From: an uncultured Methylococcaceae bacterium
Lineage (GTDB): Bacteria; Pseudomonadota; Gammaproteobacteria; Methylococcales; Methylomonadaceae
DNA length: 7,346 bases
Direction of reading: 5' to 3'
NCBI GenBank assembly: GCA_903839795.1
Contig: CAIMDR010000629.1
Coordinates: 1-7,346, forward strand
Shown here: in pieces, positions 7,101-7,346 of the stretch
Position numbering within the stretch: the first letter of the stretch is position 1
Layout: every line of letters begins with the position of its first letter
Program-made: the position numbers and the translations under genes
The notes under the pieces: model-generated
Told to the model about the DNA's origin: nothing
The model's input: the letters and a program-made list of their open reading frames with translations, nothing else
The model's database searches: none

Positions 7101-7346
7101 GCCATGTGTCGTGGACTGCTTTTATCGCTTACCTCAAGCGGGACAACGGTCAGGTTAATCCAAGTTATTGTGCCATCCGGCTTTAGGTAACGTTTTTCCA
7201 TAGTAAATCCCGGAATTTGTCCGGTGTTCATCAAGGCCATATTGTCCAAATCTTTTTGCACATCGTCGGGATGGGTAATACTCATCCAATTGATAGCAAC
7301 GACTTCCTCCAGCGATTTACCGGCAATTTTGGCAAACATGGGATTG
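4103..7346 (-). CDS. Hybrid sensor histidine kinase: PAS x3, HisKA, HATPase, two receivers, HPt (5' partial)
   Basis: At least 1080 residues are visible; the frame is still open at the right edge and the N-terminus is missing. Numbering is from the first in-window Met (7337-7339), which is inside a PAS domain and not the start. Order: PAS remnant with PAC motif (1-90), PAS (100-212), PAS/PAC (218-332), a short coiled coil (332-352), HisKA with H361 in NMSHEIRTPMNAI, and HATPase with N-box N474/N478, DTGMGI (510-515) and GGTGLGLAI (539-547). Receiver 1 follows with D601/D602, phospho-acceptor D650, T683 and K707; then receiver 2 with E754/D755, D798 in LMDLQMPVMDG, T828 and K850; then HPt with H945 in HLLKGVAGNLG. 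A helical tail ends at 1078. All phosphotransfer residues are present, so a full His-Asp-His relay is expected, as in BarA/ArcB-type kinases. No membrane segment or DNA-binding output is visible. The ligand and the partner regulator are unknown. Confidence 0.95.
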   Translation of the reverse strand, partial: NPMFAKIAGKSLEEVVAINWMSITHPDDVQKDLDNMALMNTGQIPGFTMEKRYLKPDGTITWINLTVVPLEVSDKSSPRHMAMIDDITQRKWQEQNVLNESEKNKVLLNAASDGIHILDERGNIVDFSTSFADILGYSLEETARLNVRDWDAQIAAEQLPVMIKQLLQHPTVFETRHRRKDGSLIDVEINAKGVELSGKRYLYASSRDINERKMQYQQVALYEAIVRSSEDAIISMSLEGIITSWNKGAEVTFGYTAEEMIGSCILRLFPQDKLCDYFFQSELGYKQSITNHETQRLQKDGAIVEVSISVSPIYDEAGQVVGISKIARDITHQKQLEQELIKAKLSAEAASKSKGEFLANMSHEIRTPMNAILGLTHLASETEMTPKQQDYLSKIQGASQSLLNILNDILDISKIESGRLDIECIEFEIVSVLQSVTDLFVVSAEDKGLEIFLDIAPEVPLTALGDPLRIRQVLCNLFSNAIKFTATGYIKIQIDRVEDNTDSSLLRFSVQDTGMGIDAAGIERLFQPFSQADNSITRKFGGTGLGLAISKQLVQLMGGAFEVISEPGQGTTFSFTILCGKGQPYNWTQDSEHLKELRVLVVDDQEQSCTLLKKTLASWHVLAETALSAELGLQKFDAAEQAGTPFDLLLVDGQMQGMNGLEFVKALERKSQNTLKKMPVIMMVTDVGKEALQKLAAEQSVSIDAILTKPVEASNLLNSILHVYHYQGKTYDLKNTSVDPYLIARPLYERHILLVEDNALNQQVASEFLMKAGMRISIANNGAEAVEWVQKEQFDAVLMDLQMPVMDGFEATRHIRQLIDANKLPIIAMTAATMENDKGICLEIGMNDHVAKPINPLALINTLLRWVEPNTSAPDVLHETVNQASWAELAAKLPGFDVDDIMLTLSGDEAQFFELLVEFQELFVIEVPAMLALIAAGELPEAKKQVHLLKGVAGNLGMIALLNATTELDSQLRNGHYESVTLANWVSIFDKTMATIVDVVNQPAPESGSQQSGTTLLNVFTELETLLKENKMITQDLLTQFQTLLPSGQEGIYAVMNQHIVDNDYPKAKAILNVFAMFIK

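Overview
The window looks like chromosomal DNA of a gammaproteobacterium. TrkA and TrkH resemble the gammaproteobacterial proteins in length and motif order, and an inverted pair of GTGGGAGCG-type REP elements lies between two genes. This REP style is known from Pseudomonas, and I also associate the GCGACGCCTACGTCGC core with methanotrophs of the order Methylococcales. The methanotroph assignment is an inference from memory, not a demonstrated result.

Layout, left to right. Bases 1-104 probably hold the last 33 codons of a plus-strand gene cut by the window edge. A 16-bp near-perfect hairpin overlaps its stop codon. Bases 130-292 carry no gene; they contain a short 9-bp tandem repeat of a kind that tends to be dispersed in genomes. 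All other genes are on the minus strand, so they read from right to left: a large hybrid histidine kinase (4103 to beyond 7346, N-terminus missing), a four-helix membrane protein of unknown function (3396-3899), trkA (1835-3208) and trkH (293-1750). The plus-strand fragment converges on trkH.

TrkA and TrkH form one functional unit, a Trk-type potassium uptake system. TrkH is the membrane subunit with four K+-filter loops. TrkA is the cytoplasmic double-RCK subunit that binds nucleotides and gates it. They are 84 bp apart, which suits an operon, but the gap holds a stable hairpin followed after 10 bases by seven T residues, so trkH expression could be tuned separately. The kinase has at least three PAS domains, a HisKA/HATPase core, two receivers and an HPt domain. 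It carries a complete internal His-Asp-His phosphorelay but no DNA-binding output. Its stimulus and partner regulator are not visible here, and the REP pair separates it from the potassium genes.

I see no mobile element with a transposase, no CRISPR array, no RNA gene and no convincing novel system. The most notable points are the REP pair, the hairpins at 97-129 and 1795-1828, and the uncharacterised membrane protein next to trkA.
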